Below are positions 29,276-42,813 of a stretch of DNA of 64,000 nucleotides, piece after piece. The position numbers and the translations under genes are program-made. Every line of letters begins with the position of its first letter. The stretch's first letter is position 1. Source of the DNA: Amoebidium appalachense (Eukaryota > Ichthyosporea); NCBI GenBank assembly GCA_963693365.1, contig CAVNZM010000008.1, positions 3,720,001 to 3,784,000 of the forward strand, written 5' to 3'. Under the pieces are notes generated by a model that had not been told where the DNA came from, searched no databases, and saw only the letters and a program-made list of their open reading frames with translations.

Positions 29276-30353
29276 GGTGCCTTTCGCCCATATCGATCCC
29301 ACTTTGTTTGTGACATTTGTTTGCATGAGTAAAGCTTGGTGAAGCAGATCAGGCTTAAGCAGTGGAGCAGTATTTGAGTTGGGTTCCACATGCAAGGGGG
29401 GTCGAAAGTCGTGTTATGAATATGACTTGGGCCCCCTACAGTATGAACTTGAATCTATGATGCATACTCTTTCTGTGTGTATTTTTCTGCCGAAAAATGT
29501 CCGTTGTGTTGTATAAGTGTGTTGTATAACGTCCTAGCACATACTTCATACTTAATAACACCATCTACCCCCCCCCCCTCCCCCCCCCCCCCCCCCCCCC
29601 CCCCCCCTGCAGGTCTATTCTAAAGAAACAGATCCAACATGCAGCGGAGATGGGTTTTACGGCCAAAGCCGCCTCCGAGCTCGAGTACTATGTGTACAAG
29701 CAGGGGTACAGACAGGCACGGGCAGGAGAGTACAAGGTGTGTACTGATTAATAGAAAAGAATGTGTGTGTGTGTGTGTGGATGGATGGTTGGGTGGGGGC
29801 TTGTGTGAGTATGTTTTGAGGGAAGGGAGGTATGTGTTTAGTGTGTGTGTGGATGCATGCACGTGTGTGTATGTCAGTGTGTGTGTGCATGCATGTGTTT
29901 GTGTGTGTGTGTGTTTGGGAGGGGAGGAGAGGAAGGGGCGAGGGGGGGGGGGGGGAGGGGGGAAGGGGGGGAGGGGAGTGCATGTGTGTGTGTGCATGTG
30001 TGGGTGTGGGTGTGTGTGGATGTAGTCGTATGCTGTGTAATTACACGTGACACACGTTCGGCTTGACATGCATGTGCACGTGTTCGTGCACGTGCCATAC
30101 ACGTACGAGGACCTTACACTCACACTAGCATGGGTGAGCGCGCAAGCAAGAGTACACGATTCACCAGAAGCACCAATTCACTTGGACGCACACACATGCA
30201 GAAACGTATACCACACCCTCTCGTTTGTTTACTCACACATGTCCTTCTCATACCTCGGCCAATAGCCACCAATCAGTGCACGTGTCATGCTTTTCAGTAT
30301 GCTCATTTCCATGTCTCATGGTGTTTAATTCTTGTTTTACCCCCCCCAGCCCC

Positions 30354-30433
<80 letters not shown>

Positions 30434-31215
30434 CACATACACACCCTTCTTTTCCTTCCTCCTCTTTTTTTTTTTTTTTTTTTTTTTTTGCCCAGGGTCT
30501 GGAGCCGATATCGGACTACGTGCAGGACTATTCGCTGCTGCAGGCTGCACGTGAGGAGCAGTACCACGCTGCATTCAGGTGTGTACGTGTGTGTGTGTGT
30601 GCGTGTGCGTGTGTGTGCGTGTGCGTGAGTGTATGGGTGGGTGTGGGTGGGTGGGGGGTGGGTGGGTGTGTTGGTAAGTGTGTGCGCGTGTGTGGGTTTG
30701 AACCTCTTTTGTATCCACATAGGCTTTGATTTGTGTAAAAATGTTTGTGGATGGGCTGTCGTGTGGGTAGGTATACATCTTAATTTATATGGAACATCAG
30801 CGATCACACCACCTTTTTCACCGTCGAATCAACAAGCGCAATATTTTCCATCGCCTTATATATATATGTTTTATCGAGAAATACACGCTGAGCGGTTCAC
30901 GCCGATTCGTGTTGCTGAATTCCTTAATGACAACTAACATAGATGCCACGAGAGCCAAACCAGTCTTTCCATAATCTTATAAAAGCAATTGTTCTCTTAG
31001 CATCATAGAAACCACGTTTTTTGTTTACATTTCACTGCTTGCACACAGGCGCCACCTCAAGAACAGCGGTGTTCCCGTCGAGACCACCAAGGGGGAGGCA
31101 GGAAAGGGTCAGCACGAACTCAACATCGAATACACAACGATCATGTATTTTGCCCCTCCCCCCTTCCCCCCCCCCCCCCCCCTCCCCCCGCCCCGCCACC
31201 CACCCACCCACGCAT

Positions 31216-31275
<60 letters not shown>

Positions 31276-31939
31276 TGGTGTTAAGGTCTATGTCGGCCTT
31301 TCTCAATTATGACGTATTTATAACGTAATTTATAATAAACATGATGTCATTGATGATGTCACGAAGTTAATAATGACGTCACCGGATCATGCACATGGTG
31401 GCTCACGGGCAGCAGAAGCCGATAAAACTGAGCGCACTGATTGGTAATTGCCATATCTGAAATGTTCGTTTTAGGAAAGTGGACATGGATAAAAAACTAC
31501 ATCAGAATCGAGAAACCCCGACATAGTCGTTAACCAGACACGATTACACTGCGTATGTCAAACACACACCCTCTGGTAGCAAGAGAAGCGAGAACACGAA
31601 ACACGCAAATGCCCTTTTGAAATATACTGGGAGCTTATTCAAATATCTGCAGCCACACACAAAAAATGCTCACGGTAGTGCTTGTGCAATGAGACATAAA
31701 CGTCCGCGCGGGCACGCACACCGCACGCGCGTACACGCACAATTACACGAAAATGCTTGTTTTTCCAAAAGTACACACACACAACCCACACGTACACACA
31801 TCCATACTCAGACTCAAATATACACTCCTCTTTACGTGTGCACGCACCCGAACCCACCCACACAGACACCCACACCCACACACACACACACACACACGCA
31901 ACACACACACACATGCGCACGCGCACACACACACACGCG

Positions 31940-32027
<88 letters not shown>

Positions 32028-32041
32028 GATATGGCAGACAG

Positions 32042-32120
<79 letters not shown>

Positions 32121-32234
32121 GATATGGCAGACAGGCACACGGTGTACAAGCAGTGCCTGAAGGAGGTTGCCGACCAGTTGGGTGTCTCCCTCACGTTTAT
32201 GGCCAAACCCCACGGAGACCAGGTGTGTGTGTGT

Positions 32235-32279
<45 letters not shown>

Positions 32280-32445
32280 AGTGTGCGTGAGTGTGTGTGC
32301 GTGTGCGTGCGTGTGCGTGCGTGCGTGTGTGTGTGCGTTTTTGTTTGTGTTGTTGTGTGCGCGCACGTGGGTGGGTGGGTGGATTGGTGTGGTTGGGGGC
32401 GGGTGGGTAGAGATAAGGGCCGGAGGGGTCGTGTATGTGTGTATA

Positions 32446-32519
<74 letters not shown>

Positions 32520-32664
32520 TTCGTGCATGTTTGAGCATGTGTGTGTTGGTTCATTTAAATTTGGGTATTAATATGTACACCTGTATGGGCAGGGAGTAGT
32601 TATGGCCAGTGTGCTTTCGTGTGCATTCATGTGTACCACAGTCCACATTTTCTTTGTGAAATAT

Positions 32665-32709
<45 letters not shown>

Positions 32710-33032
32710 CTTGCTTGGTCGACACCACAGATTTTTAAAGGAATCCTTACTCTGGCATTACTTGTTCATGAAATCTTGGTTATATTCGCCTGTGTGGGCG
32801 ATAAATGTAGATGTACAATATTCGTTATAGGTACGTAATTACTAACTAGTTGCCGTCGACAATATCAGAGCGGGTCCTCTTGCCATCTGCACATTTCTTT
32901 GTGGAATGCCGACGGTACCAGCGCATTCTATGATCCAAAGTAACATCCCCCCTCCCTTTCCCAACCCCCCCCCCCCCCCCAATTCCCACAAACCCCTCCA
33001 CGCTCCCTCCGGAGCATACACACACACGCGCG

Positions 33033-33083
<51 letters not shown>

Positions 33084-34544
33084 TCCCCCCCCCCCCCCCC
33101 CAAACACCCCAAACACCCCAACCCCGCCTTTCCTTCCCCTCGCTTTGCCCACCACTTTCCTCTTGTTCTTTCTTGCCACTCTTCGTGTAGGCCATGCACT
33201 CCGAACTCCATATTTCAGCTTAACCTAGTCATTCGGATGCTCAAACCTTCAACCACAAATCCACATCAATTCAAGTCTTCTTTTGGCTCTGGCTGTACAC
33301 CACCTTACGCACACGCACATGCACGTGCCCGTGTACTCCCTACATACAAAAACACACTGACACACATGGACTCGTCCACACGTGCGCGCACCCGCACCCA
33401 CACGCGCACCCACGGATATGCGCACGGAAATGCACATGCACATGCGCACGCACAGGCATGCCACACACGCATGAGCGCACGTCCACGCATGCGTTTGCAT
33501 GCACGTACAATCCCCACGCACCAATACATTCACCGACCCACCTGTGCTCACACCCTTCCTTTCTTCCCTCACAGCGCGAACTGGAGCGGTTTGCCAGCAA
33601 CCCCCACATTCCGTTATTTCCTGGGGGGTCTCATTGCACACACACCCAACATCATGCCATTTTACGCCCCAACCATCAACTCGTATAAGAGATTTACCGA
33701 GGGATCATGGTAAGACCCCCCCCACTTCCCATGCATTTCGGCAGACAGACACATACATGGATTTCCCATGCTTTGCCTGGTGTGTGTGCTCATCGAGAGG
33801 GATTGTGTGTTCGTGTGTGTACGTGTGGCACAGCACCCCCATACACCCACACACACGTGCACACACACACGTGCACACGCAGGCACACAAATATCCCCAT
33901 ACATGCACATGTCCACACATCACACACGTCCACGGACACGTTAACAAGGTACACCCAAAAAAGACGGATCTGCACTTTTCCTGGGCTAAACCCTGTGATA
34001 TGTAAGTCACTTTTGAGTGGCTTAGCCCAAAGTCAACCCGGTATTGTGCACACAGTATCCATGTCCGTGTAGTGGTAATGCGCACCGGTTTTTATGTTTC
34101 AGAAGGCGTCTTTTCTGACACGCTTGCCATTCACATTATCCTCACACGAATGTAAGTATATGCGCCCATGCTTCTGCCACTTTGCCGCACACAACTCTTT
34201 TATTACATATTCACACGTCCACACATACAATCACACCCACTCGCTCGCTCACTCACTCAACTCAATCACATACACACACACACGTACACGTACACACACA
34301 CACACACGTACACACATGCACACACGTACACACACACACGTACACACACAGGGCACCTACCCGACTTGCCTGGTGCCATGATAACCGCACTGCCGGTTTC
34401 CGTGTAGTTGGGGAGGGCCCAGCCATGCGCATCGAAGTCCGCATTCCTGGTGCAGACGCAAACATCTATCTGGCCCTGGCATCGGCACTTGGTATATTCC
34501 CGTCGTCCCCCCCCCCCCCCCCCCTCCTCCTCATCCTCCTCTCC

Positions 34545-34631
<87 letters not shown>

Positions 34632-35740
34632 ACACCAAAGCATTACCATGTCCACTCCAGCCCTCCTACACCAGTCCCTTTCTCTCCGTAGCTCCTCCAC
34701 TTACATGCTACTTTGCGTCGTTGATTCTTTTCTCTTAAGTTCTCTAAGCCCATCACCCCACCTCACACCCTCCCCCCCCCCCCCCCCCCCCCCCCGGGGC
34801 CTCCCTCGGCAGTCGACCTAGCCACCCCATTTTGTTTTACATCCAACGCTCTTCTGTTCGTTTCCGATTGTCTTCAACAATTTGCTCCGTGCTTTTGCTG
34901 ACTTTCTTTCCTGATGACATTGCAGCGTGTGGACTGGACGGTGTGGCAAACAAAATCGAGCCACCCGAACAGTTTGTGGGTGACGTGTACAGTTCGCAAA
35001 AGCTTCCACGGGTTGCTAGAAGCCTCGGAGAGGCTGTTGGAAGGATGGATGGGTCGGAGTTTCCGCGGAGGGCGTTTGGGGAGATGGTGGTACAGCACTA
35101 CACCAACTTTTATGCTCATGAGCAGGCGGAATATGACAAACAGGTGTGTGTGTGGGTGGGTGTAGGGGGATGGGGGGGGGGGGTAATCAGTGGGAGGAGG
35201 GGGGGGGAGGAGGGAGGGGGGGGGGGAGGGGGGGGGGAGGGGTGCGTGTGTGTGTGTAGGTGGGGGTGTATGTGTGTGCCCGTGTGTATGCATGGCCACA
35301 TGGGTGTTTGTGCATGGCTGTTTCGTGCAGAGGCTCATGTGCTTGTGTATGCGTGTGTTTTGTTTTTATGTTTTTTTTTTGTTGTTGTTTCTGTTGTGTG
35401 TGTGCCTTGGGGGAGGGGGGGGGGGGGGGGGGGGGTTGTTCATGAAGATGTGTACGTGTGTGATCAGTCTGCATGAGCGCTATGGGTTCTTGCATTTTTT
35501 ATTATTTTTTTTTGTGTGTGTGTGGGGGGGGGGGGGGGGGGAGGGGGGTTACGTGCAAACTCAAGTAAATGTCCCCGCCCACTTACCCGTGGGTACGCAC
35601 GAAAGTGTGTATATATGTTCCGGTATGTGTGTGTGTGTATGTGACGTGATGATTTTGGCTTGTACTCAATGCCGCATGCTGTTTCAATTGGTTCACAGGT
35701 CACGGACTGGGAGATGGCCAGATATTTTGAGCGGATTTGA
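26969..35740 (+). CDS. Glutamine synthetase family enzyme, class I-like (13 exons)
   Basis: Glutamate-amine ligase of the glutamine synthetase superfamily, closest in my recollection to bacterial GlnA3/PuuA-type enzymes. Exons: 26969-27176, 27737-27921, 28367-28461, 29119-29196, 29613-29736, 30496-30578, 31049-31144, 32120-32222, 32869-32939, 33575-33709, 34352-34491, 34926-35143, 35699-35740. All phases match; the product is 525 residues ending in TGA. Residues 1-69 are an unconserved N-terminal extension, then the beta-grasp region ([11 protein letters not shown]). Active-site segments are intact: ASELEYY (E211, E213), GKGQHELN (277-283), SSCHLHISL (327-335), [10 protein letters not shown] (379-388), NRTAGFR (404-410), [11 protein letters not shown]. 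The intron before 32869 has TACTAAC at 32840-32846. ATG 26993 is an alternative start. The substrate (ammonia or a polyamine) cannot be told from sequence. Confidence 0.88.
28468..28613. repeat. Poly-C and poly-A in a glutamine synthetase intron
   Basis: Poly-C at 28468-28490 and 28565-28587, followed by A24. They start five bases after the exon 3 donor. Confidence 0.85.
29028..29118. repeat. (CA)n forming the acceptor of glutamine synthetase exon 4
   Basis: Pure (AC)n of about 90 bp whose last unit, CACAG, is the 3' splice site; the exon starts at 29119. Confidence 0.9.
30351..30431. repeat. Poly-C and (CA)n in a glutamine synthetase intron
   Basis: Poly-C at 30353-30369 continuing into (CA)n to 30431, upstream of the poly-T tract and acceptor of the exon at 30496. 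Confidence 0.9.
31310..31381. promoter_or_regulatory. Cluster of CRE-like (TGACGTCA-type) sites in an intron
   Basis: TGACGTAT (31310), TGATGTCA (31342), TGATGTCA (31354) and the perfect palindrome TGACGTCA (31374-31381) lie within 72 bp of repeat-free intron. These match bZIP/CREB-type half-sites. A regulatory role is inferred only. Confidence 0.3.
31940..32143 (+). repeat. (CA)n with duplicated exon edge: two in-frame acceptors
   Basis: The exon edge CAG|GGATATGGCAGACAGG occurs twice, with exon starts at 32027 and 32120, each preceded by (CA)n. The spacing is 93 bp (31 codons), so both acceptors keep the frame. Use of the first would insert DMADRH followed by a Thr-His run. Confidence 0.85.
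32661..32709. repeat. Poly-G run in a glutamine synthetase intron
   Basis: About 42 consecutive G at 32668-32709. It lies between the exons ending at 32222 and starting at 32869. Confidence 0.9.
34549..34630. repeat. (CA)n in a glutamine synthetase intron
   Basis: About 82 bp of pure CA between the exons ending at 34491 and starting at 34926; poly-C at 34508-34524 and 34770-34794 flank it. Confidence 0.9.
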
Positions 35741-37041
35741 TTGGTCGGCGGGGCATGTATCGACCAATCATCGATAAAAGCAATAGAGGTCGTGAACCCA
35801 TTGAAGACATAGACTGGATATGCACAGCTCGAAGGCGTATATTTGGGCACTGTGTACTAGTTTATTTTTTGTATATAAGTTTTTATTTTATTTTATTTTT
35901 TTCTGGGGGGGAAGGGGGGGGGGGGGGGGGGGGGGGGGGGGGAGTATTGATGTCAGGCATCATGTTGTGTTAGTAGAATCTTGTAAGATCGTTATGATCT
36001 GCCAGTAGCGTGTATTTATAGTCATGATATATGTATTGCCGTGTATGTTGTATGTTGTAAAGGGATAGTTTGTGTGTGTACGCGCAGGGGTGCCCTAGGA
36101 CACTGTGTGTGTGTTTGGTTTGTATGTATGTAGTTATATTACGCGGACAGCTGTGTTTTACTTTCTCATGAAACTTATCCCGAGTACATAGATATTTTTA
36201 TACACTTATGGCCAAATATATAGAGATAGACTAGTTATATGGAGAGTACGTATATACATAGCCTGTGGCACAATCAAGTGTAGTTTCTTTCATACGCGAG
36301 ACTAAGTGAGGTCGAGCCAAGTACGTTGTGTAGCTAAAATTTACGCAGAATAGGGCTTGCATGTCGTTGCGGCCCCGGCCCAAAAATAAACAAGAAACAA
36401 CTTGATGTATTGCGTGACTACTAGGCACACAGAACACACCTTGTAGAAGGGGCAATGTGTTGCAGTACCCGTGCATTTTGACACGAGCAAGATGGCAATC
36501 GACCAATTCTATCCCCCCTGCATGTGTACACTCTCCCCCTTTCCCTTGCCTTTTTTGCCCCCCTTGCTGAACATAAAACTTTGCTTAGCCTAGCAGGGGA
36601 GCTGAAAAATAATTAGTGTAAAAGGGGGGCGGAAAAAAGCAAAAGAGGAAACTTTCGTGTCACATTTACCGCACGCATCTGTGAGTTCCATCAAAACGAC
36701 ACGGCGTCGACAACACAGCAAGTTCTACGGCATGAATCCACACACATACACCCAGACACAATATCTTGGCACACCGGCAATAAACACTTCGTAAACCCCG
36801 CTACATATAAGAAAAAATGAAGTCGTATTCCTGCTTTGAAAATCCCTTTATCAAACTGGAAAAACAACCACAACTCCAGTCATAGAAAAGGGATGTTTAG
36901 CACACAGTATGATGTCATATGCGAGAACTGTTTGCACTCAACGCTTCCATGGTGACACAACCACCTTCACCCGCGTTGACGGACCCACAAGGATTTCCTG
37001 CAACCCATACCACCGCGTTTAAGATAGAGGTCCACCCCCCC

Positions 37042-37097
<56 letters not shown>

Positions 37098-37326
37098 TTG
37101 GGGGGGGGGGGGGGAGGGGGGAGGCTCTATCTGATTCATGATGATTTAGTTACCTTGCTTGGCTGCACTGTACGTGTACTGTATCATTCCGCACGGCAGT
37201 TTATGCGCCAGGGGGACCCAGGGTTTGTGGTGTCAATCCTAAACGCACACCGTACACACATTTTTACGTTCACATTGACTGTGGCAAATCGATAATTATA
37301 TCCTCCTCAGGGTTTCTCTCTCTCTC

Positions 37327-37400
<74 letters not shown>
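37327..37400. repeat. Poly-C with (CT)n
   Basis: About 40 C followed by about 16 CT units; G-quadruplex/i-motif and triplex prone. Intergenic. Confidence 0.9.
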
Positions 37401-37404
<4 letters not shown>

Positions 37405-38226
37405 ACCATCCGGGCTGGCAAGAACCGTAACCTCAGGACCAGCAGAAGACCTTTTCAAGCTTGCAATTCTAGTCCTATTTATCGGATGACATAATAACTG
37501 CGCACTGGGAGACTTTGACACGTTGGCTAACATACTGGTTCCACTTGTTTCAAATAACACAACATTCTATTAACTATGAAGCCCTCTGTATGAAGGGGCC
37601 AACTTGTTTTACTAATAAGTCTTTTAATCTAACCAACAAAGTCAAGGAATTAGCATATTACAAAAAGGGTAGCATCATCAGTCATTTAATGATGGCGTTG
37701 GGGAAGAAATAAAATAAAATAAATAAAAGAAAAACTAAGGTAGTTCTGCAACGAACATAACCAGCTCATGATGATAGTGATGTAATAATAATAATAATAA
37801 ACAAGCCTTCATTCTACTACAGCACTGGTAAGAAGCATTACGACATAAACTCAGGGAACAACAGCCTAATAGAAGCCTGATAAATCTCGAACAGCTGCAA
37901 CCATACTTGCTGTGTGAATCTATTTGAACTTGTTAAGTTATTGTTTTTTTTTAATAAATCACTAGCGGCATATTTCTTCATAGTCTAGTATACAACAGAT
38001 AAAACCACATCACTAAATTAGCAACAGTGCCTAGTCAACTGGGGGCAGGTAAGAGGTGGGAAGGCGGGAAAGGGCCCAGCTTACTTCCAGGGAAAAAGGA
38101 AGGAGAAGGCAGGGGGAGGGAGGCGGGGGGAAGGGGTGAAGATGCAGGAGAGAATTTGAATTAAAAAACCATGGCTGGTAAAGGGGAATGTGCATGCCAT
38201 CTGTGTTCGTGCGTGTGTGTGTGTTC

Positions 38227-38227
<1 letters not shown>

Positions 38228-38318
<91 letters not shown>
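38228..38318. repeat. (GT)n tract past the PLAT-PIPK stop
   Basis: About 90 bp of GT starting about 140 bp beyond the PLAT-PIPK stop in the sense direction, grading into GC-rich alternating sequence to 38405. Confidence 0.9.
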
Positions 38319-38322
<4 letters not shown>

Positions 38323-38453
38323 GTGCGTGCGTGCACGCGCGTGCACGTGTGGTTGTGTGTGTGCGCGCACAACACACCTGTGCGCGTGTGCATGTGTGCG
38401 CGTGGGATATGTGTTCTGTTTTTTTTTAAAAAATGGGGAGGGAGGGGGGTTGT

Positions 38454-38811
38454 TTAGCTCGCACCCGCCACCGCCCTAGCATCATCGCCGCCGTTCACCA
38501 CCAGCTCAGGGGTCTTTCCCTCCACTTTCGCACTCGAACCATTAACTCCCCCTGAAATCACCGCAGATTGGGGATTTTCGTTCCCACCGATTGTTTGTTC
38601 ACTGGAATCCGATTGGTTCGATCGGATCGACAAAGTGCTCGTTCCCTTCTCTTGATGGGGTGTCGAAGTCGAGGCGAATGTAGATAATTGGTCAATATCG
38701 ATCGAAGAATTGACTTGCAGGAACGTTGGGGTATAGGCCAGATTGCTCCCGAAGGATGGGTTACGGCTGATGGGCTGGTGTGTATGTATGTGTGTGTGTG
38801 TGTTCGTGTGG

Positions 38812-38896
<85 letters not shown>

Positions 38897-38907
38897 TGTT
38901 CGTGTGG

Positions 38908-38983
<76 letters not shown>

Positions 38984-39318
38984 ATGTGCATGTGTGTGTG
39001 TGTGTCTGTGTCTGTGTGTGTGTCTGTGTGTGTGTGTGTGTTTGTGTGTCCGTGCGTGCACTGAGGCATGTGTGTGAGCGTGCGCCCGATGGTGGAAGAG
39101 GGGAGGGGAGGGGGGTGGCGGGGGGAGGGGGGGGGGGGGGGAGGGGGAGGGAGGGGAGGGGGGGGGGGGGTGGAAAAGAGTAAGTGTAGAGATGGTCAGA
39201 CAGAGCCGGAAATTATAGGGGAAAGTAGGGGATAGGCAAAAAGGGGCAGCAATATGTAGGCTCAGGCACAAAACAAAGGAGCTGGTACATTAACATGGGA
39301 TGCATGTAAGATACCGGG

Positions 39319-39358
<40 letters not shown>

Positions 39359-39703
39359 GCGGGGGAGGGGTTATGATGAAGTATGCACAGCACAAAAAGC
39401 AAAAGCAAAGAAAAAAGCGCACACCAGGCCCCCGGGGAGGGGAGAAGGGGGGGGGGGGAGGGGGAGGGTTCTTGACGATGAACAAGTGGAATGCACTTAG
39501 CTCGGGAGAAAAAAATAAAACACCTGTGTTTGTGTGTGGGGGGGGGGGGGGGGGGGGGGGGAGGGAGGTAAGGGAGAGGGAGAGGGAGATGGGGGAGAGA
39601 GGGGGTGCGAGACACACACACACACAGTCGGATAGAGATGAGAAGGAGTACGTTTTTTTTTTTTTTTTTTTTTTTTTCCCCGGGAGCGGGAGGGAGGGAG
39701 GGA

Positions 39704-39748
<45 letters not shown>

Positions 39749-40140
39749 AAACCTTATCTCCTTGCTCCACCAGCAACCTGTTCAGTACAGCCTCCAACGT
39801 TTGGACTCTCGACTCCATTTTCACAACAGTGGCCTCAAGAAGCTCCACCTGAAAATTAAAAAGTCAAATTTTGACTATCAAAAATACGGGAATTTTCCAT
39901 TTGGCTGCTCGTCAACCACTGGGCATCATCCTCTTCCCCATTCCCTCACTCCTCTGCTAAGTCAAACGGGAAAAAATATGCGACTAAATTGCCCAATTCC
40001 TGTTCGGTAGCCATGTTGCACAAGAAGGTGCTAATATTGGTTGATCCCCTCCCTCCCCCCCCCCCCCCCCCCCCCCCCCCCTTCACACACACACACAACA
40101 CAACACGCACACAGGCACAGACACAAACATAAACGAAACA

Positions 40141-40226
<86 letters not shown>

Positions 40227-41447
40227 CCACACACACACCATAACCTCACACAGCTTCTCCCATTTTCTGCTCGTTGTGAATGTAGACAGTGCGCTCATTA
40301 CACCCACCTTCTTTGAGAGCAGCAGGTTGTCCGTAGAGCCACCGCCCACTTCTGAACTGACTAGTCGCCTGACAGCTGTGTAACAGGCGTTAGTTCTGTG
40401 GCCCAAAAAGAAAAAAAGGAAAAGAGAAGAGAAAAAGAAGATGACCGCCTCCCCTCCCCTCCCCACCCCTCCCCATTCTATCTGTCCCCCCCCCCCCCCC
40501 CCCTCCCCCCCTCCGACACACACACACACGCTCAACGCCGAACCTTTTAATTTGAAACGCTACCGACCACTTATCATGACCTCGTGCCTGCATGGTGGCA
40601 TCTACTGTTTTGTGCGATCGCATCAGTTCGTGTAAGTGTGGTGTATTGTGTGTGTGTGTCCAAGTATCTGTGTGTGGGTGCATAAGTGTGTGCATGGGGT
40701 TAGAGAGAGAGGGAGTTTGTGTGTGCATGTGTATGTATGTGTGTGTGTATGTGTGCACGTGCATGTGCCACACACGCGTGTGTGTGTGTATTCATGTAAT
40801 CTGCGCACCCACCTGGCTTGGGGCTAGCCGTGCCTGCACTGCTGTCGAATATCTCAAAGAGATATTTCTTGATGCGGTCGGCATAGGCGGGGGCATTGAT
40901 GGTCGATAGCTGCAGGGACATATTTATATCATTAACGATGGAATATATCTACTACATGGATAATATATTGTAAATGAGCAAGTATCGCTACTGCGTGGAT
41001 ATTTCCGATCAAAGTTCTTGCAAGTCTTAAATTTACCCGTTCGTAACTCGAAGTTTGCCAACACACCAAGCCGGGAAACGGAAAAGGACAACACAAAAAA
41101 CATATCTCAGCGACTATCTCTCGTTGTGTCTATGGCAACTGCACTATATATCAATTCTTTGCCCTGGCTGATGCCCCGATCGAAATAAAATCCATTTTTC
41201 AATTTAAAAAAAAAAAAAAAAAAAAAAAACCCAAAACAAGAAAACAAAACAAAAAAAAAGGCTACGTGCAAGACTGCATCAGTCCAGCAGCATAATTCCG
41301 TTATTTTTCAAGAATAATACGGGATAATGAGTAACCGGGAAGTGCATCTACAATATCAGAGAGCCATACTGGTAAACCGAGAAACATGGACATGTAGAGA
41401 TCGGAGAGGAAGGAAAATAAAGAGGATATGAGAGATATTAAGGGGAG

Positions 41448-41484
<37 letters not shown>

Positions 41485-41489
41485 TTTTT

Positions 41490-41523
<34 letters not shown>

Positions 41524-42164
41524 CTTCTATCATTGTAGTGGAGAATAGATGAATGAGGGGTTTTCACGCACTTGGTCCTGTGTCCACAAAGCCGACTTGA
41601 AAGCATTTGCCGTCTTCTTGCGGAATCCGTATGACGTCAGACAGTCAATGAACCCGATTTGGTACGCCTGGGGTGGAGGATAGCGTAAAAACTTAGCCTC
41701 CACTGTGAAATTTGCCGTTAAATCTTTGTGTGTTGGTGAAAGGTCAGCAACTGTGTACTACCCCTTTAATATCAGCAAAAGTTGTTGAAAACGGGAATGG
41801 TGTGAAATACACAAATACCTCATAAACCCAGTGAGATCTCGATTTTCGCGGAAGTTTGGTATCCATATTCTAACCCATACGAGAGAGTCGAGAGACAAAA
41901 CAATTTACAGCTGCAGACTGGAATACATCACAAAAAAAAATTCCCTGCAAAATTCGAGCTGACTTGCTCTAGTTGCTGGTGAGATTTATAATGAACACGA
42001 TCACTGAAAACACATTTTATCGTTGCCACCAGCTGAGAGGAAAAATGAGGGCTCTGGGAGATAACCCGAGTGTTTATAGTTTTTGCTGTGAAACACATAG
42101 ACCAGAAAGTGGATGTTAGCAAATTTGACTTTGGCTTTTGATAGAGGAGGAGGGTTGGGAAGAG

Positions 42165-42200
<36 letters not shown>

Positions 42201-42622
42201 GGGAAGGGACTCTCAGGAGAGAGAGCGCGGGCGGAGCGGGGGAGAGAGAGTGAAGGGAGAGAGAGAGAGAGAGAGAGAGAGAAACAGACAGAGACAGATA
42301 GATCGAGAGAGAAGAGAGCGCGCAGGGGGGGGGGGGGGGGGGAGGACAGAGAGAGAGGGAGTAGGGGTACACCCAGGTGAGCCTCTGTGGGGAAGGAGAA
42401 GGGGCAAGGGGGGAGGGCGGGGGGGGGGGGGGGGGGGAGATGGAGAGAGGGCCCTTGGTGGTTGGGTGGGGATATAGGCGGGGCAGGGGAGGGGAGGGAG
42501 GGGGGGGAAAGACTTCACACACCTCCTCCTTTTCTGGGGCGGAATTCTTTGTGTACAACCACATGGGTCGGTCAAAATCTTTTTCGTCCTCCAAGACAGG
42601 GGTGGTGACTCCAATCAGCAGG

Positions 42623-42720
<98 letters not shown>

Positions 42721-42736
42721 CCACCCACGCGTCCTC

Positions 42737-42813
<77 letters not shown>

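Larger units (their letters stand above)
35741..38453. other. Intergenic region between convergent glutamine synthetase and PLAT-PIPK genes
   Basis: Mostly unique AT-rich sequence carrying the 3' ends of both genes. It also holds poly-G (35914-35941), (GT)n with poly-G (37044-37120), poly-C plus (CT)n (37327-37400), an A/T-rich block (37690-38000) and (GT)n (38228-38318). ORFs of 60-90 codons here show no family resemblance. An AATAAA occurs near 36385, about 645 bp past the glutamine synthetase stop, too far to assign. Confidence 0.5.

Noticed and set aside
32590-32640. Candidate exon for the SCHLH motif of glutamine synthetase
   Set aside because: The true motif with correct phases and a TACTAAC branch site was found at 32869-32939.
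34103-34153. Candidate glutamine synthetase exon (acceptor TTTCAG at 34102)
   Set aside because: Joining the exon ending at 33709 directly to 34352 gives [16 protein letters not shown], matching the family with no gap; this segment would break the motif.
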